In this document: in pieces, positions 5,054 through 5,118 of the stretch
Position numbering within the stretch: the stretch's first letter is position 1
Layout: every line of letters begins with the position of its first letter
Origin: Eubacterium sp. CAG:180
GTDB taxonomy: Bacteria > Bacillota > Clostridia > Oscillospirales > Acutalibacteraceae
Length of the DNA: 5,118 nucleotides
NCBI GenBank assembly: GCA_000432435.1
Contig: HF993133.1
Coordinates: 1-5,118 of the forward strand
Direction of reading: 5' to 3'
The notes under the pieces: model-generated
What the model was told of the DNA's origin: nothing
What the model saw: only the letters and a program-made list of their open reading frames with translations
The model's database searches: none
Program-made: the position numbers and the translations under genes

Positions 5054-5118
5054 TTATTTTCTCTTGCGTTTTACCGTAATCGCAACAGCCGCCGCGGCAA
5101 CGCACAAAACGGCAGCCT
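5054..5118 (-). CDS. C-terminal fragment of a probable membrane- or wall-anchored protein
   Basis: Only the last 20 codons and the TAA stop are inside the window (complete codons from 5116 leftward). They encode a hydrophobic, alanine/valine-rich run (AAVLCVAAAAVAITV) ending in the basic tail KRKRK. This pattern fits a C-terminal transmembrane anchor with a cytoplasmic positive tail, as in sortase substrates or single-pass tail segments. The sorting motif, if any, would lie beyond the right edge. The frame is supported by the terminator 18 bases downstream. Function is unknown. Confidence 0.55.
   Translation of the reverse strand, partial: AAVLCVAAAAVAITVKRKRK

Noticed and set aside
4891..5079. 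62-codon plus-strand frame upstream of purA
   Set aside because: It runs through the purA promoter, the minus-strand terminator and the end of the right-edge gene, and lacks an RBS.

Overview
The window looks like the junction between an integrated mobile element (left, about 1-2040) and a conserved chromosomal purine operon (right, about 2029-4960) in a low- to mid-GC Firmicute, most likely a Clostridia member of the gut or rumen type. The evidence is strong AAGGAGG-type ribosome binding sites, near-perfect sigma-A promoters, and an adenylosuccinate synthase of the variant form I associate with Clostridia. The left part appears somewhat richer in G+C, with more GC-ending codons, than purA/guaA. 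Species and element family cannot be fixed from this window alone.

Left region, element end: a tyrosine recombinase (311 codons present, C-terminus with the nucleophilic Tyr off the left edge) is transcribed leftward behind a 62-residue excisionase-like helix-turn-helix protein. A divergent XRE-family regulator (185 aa) is read rightward. The 165-bp divergent region holds two good promoters and three copies of a 16-bp imperfect dyad, TTCGCA-N4-TGTTAA. The middle copy lies inside the -35/-10 spacer of the xis-int promoter. A degenerate fourth copy lies in the spacer of the regulator's own promoter. This reads as a compact switch in which the XRE protein represses excision/integration genes and probably itself. 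A 20-bp-stem hairpin closes the regulator gene; its better U-tract faces leftward, so it can stop guaA read-through from entering xis-int.

Junction: guaA ends at 2029 with an intact C-terminus. The last 12 bp of guaA (2029-2040) are the likely attachment core, since the 3' end of guaA is a known integration hotspot. The 115 bp between the hairpin and guaA holds short direct and inverted repeats that could be recombinase or Xis sites. The other element end is left of the window.

Right region: purA and guaA are full length, 13 bp apart, transcribed leftward from one consensus promoter (4927-4955). Together they encode the two branch enzymes that pull IMP toward AMP and XMP toward GMP. Upstream, a minus-strand terminator (5004-5036) ends another leftward gene of which only the last 20 codons are visible; they encode a hydrophobic segment with a KRKRK tail. 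No CRISPR array, tRNA, rRNA or insertion sequence was seen, and no gene-free stretch exceeds about 205 bases. I did not find an obviously new multi-gene system; the operator array is the most informative unlabelled structure.
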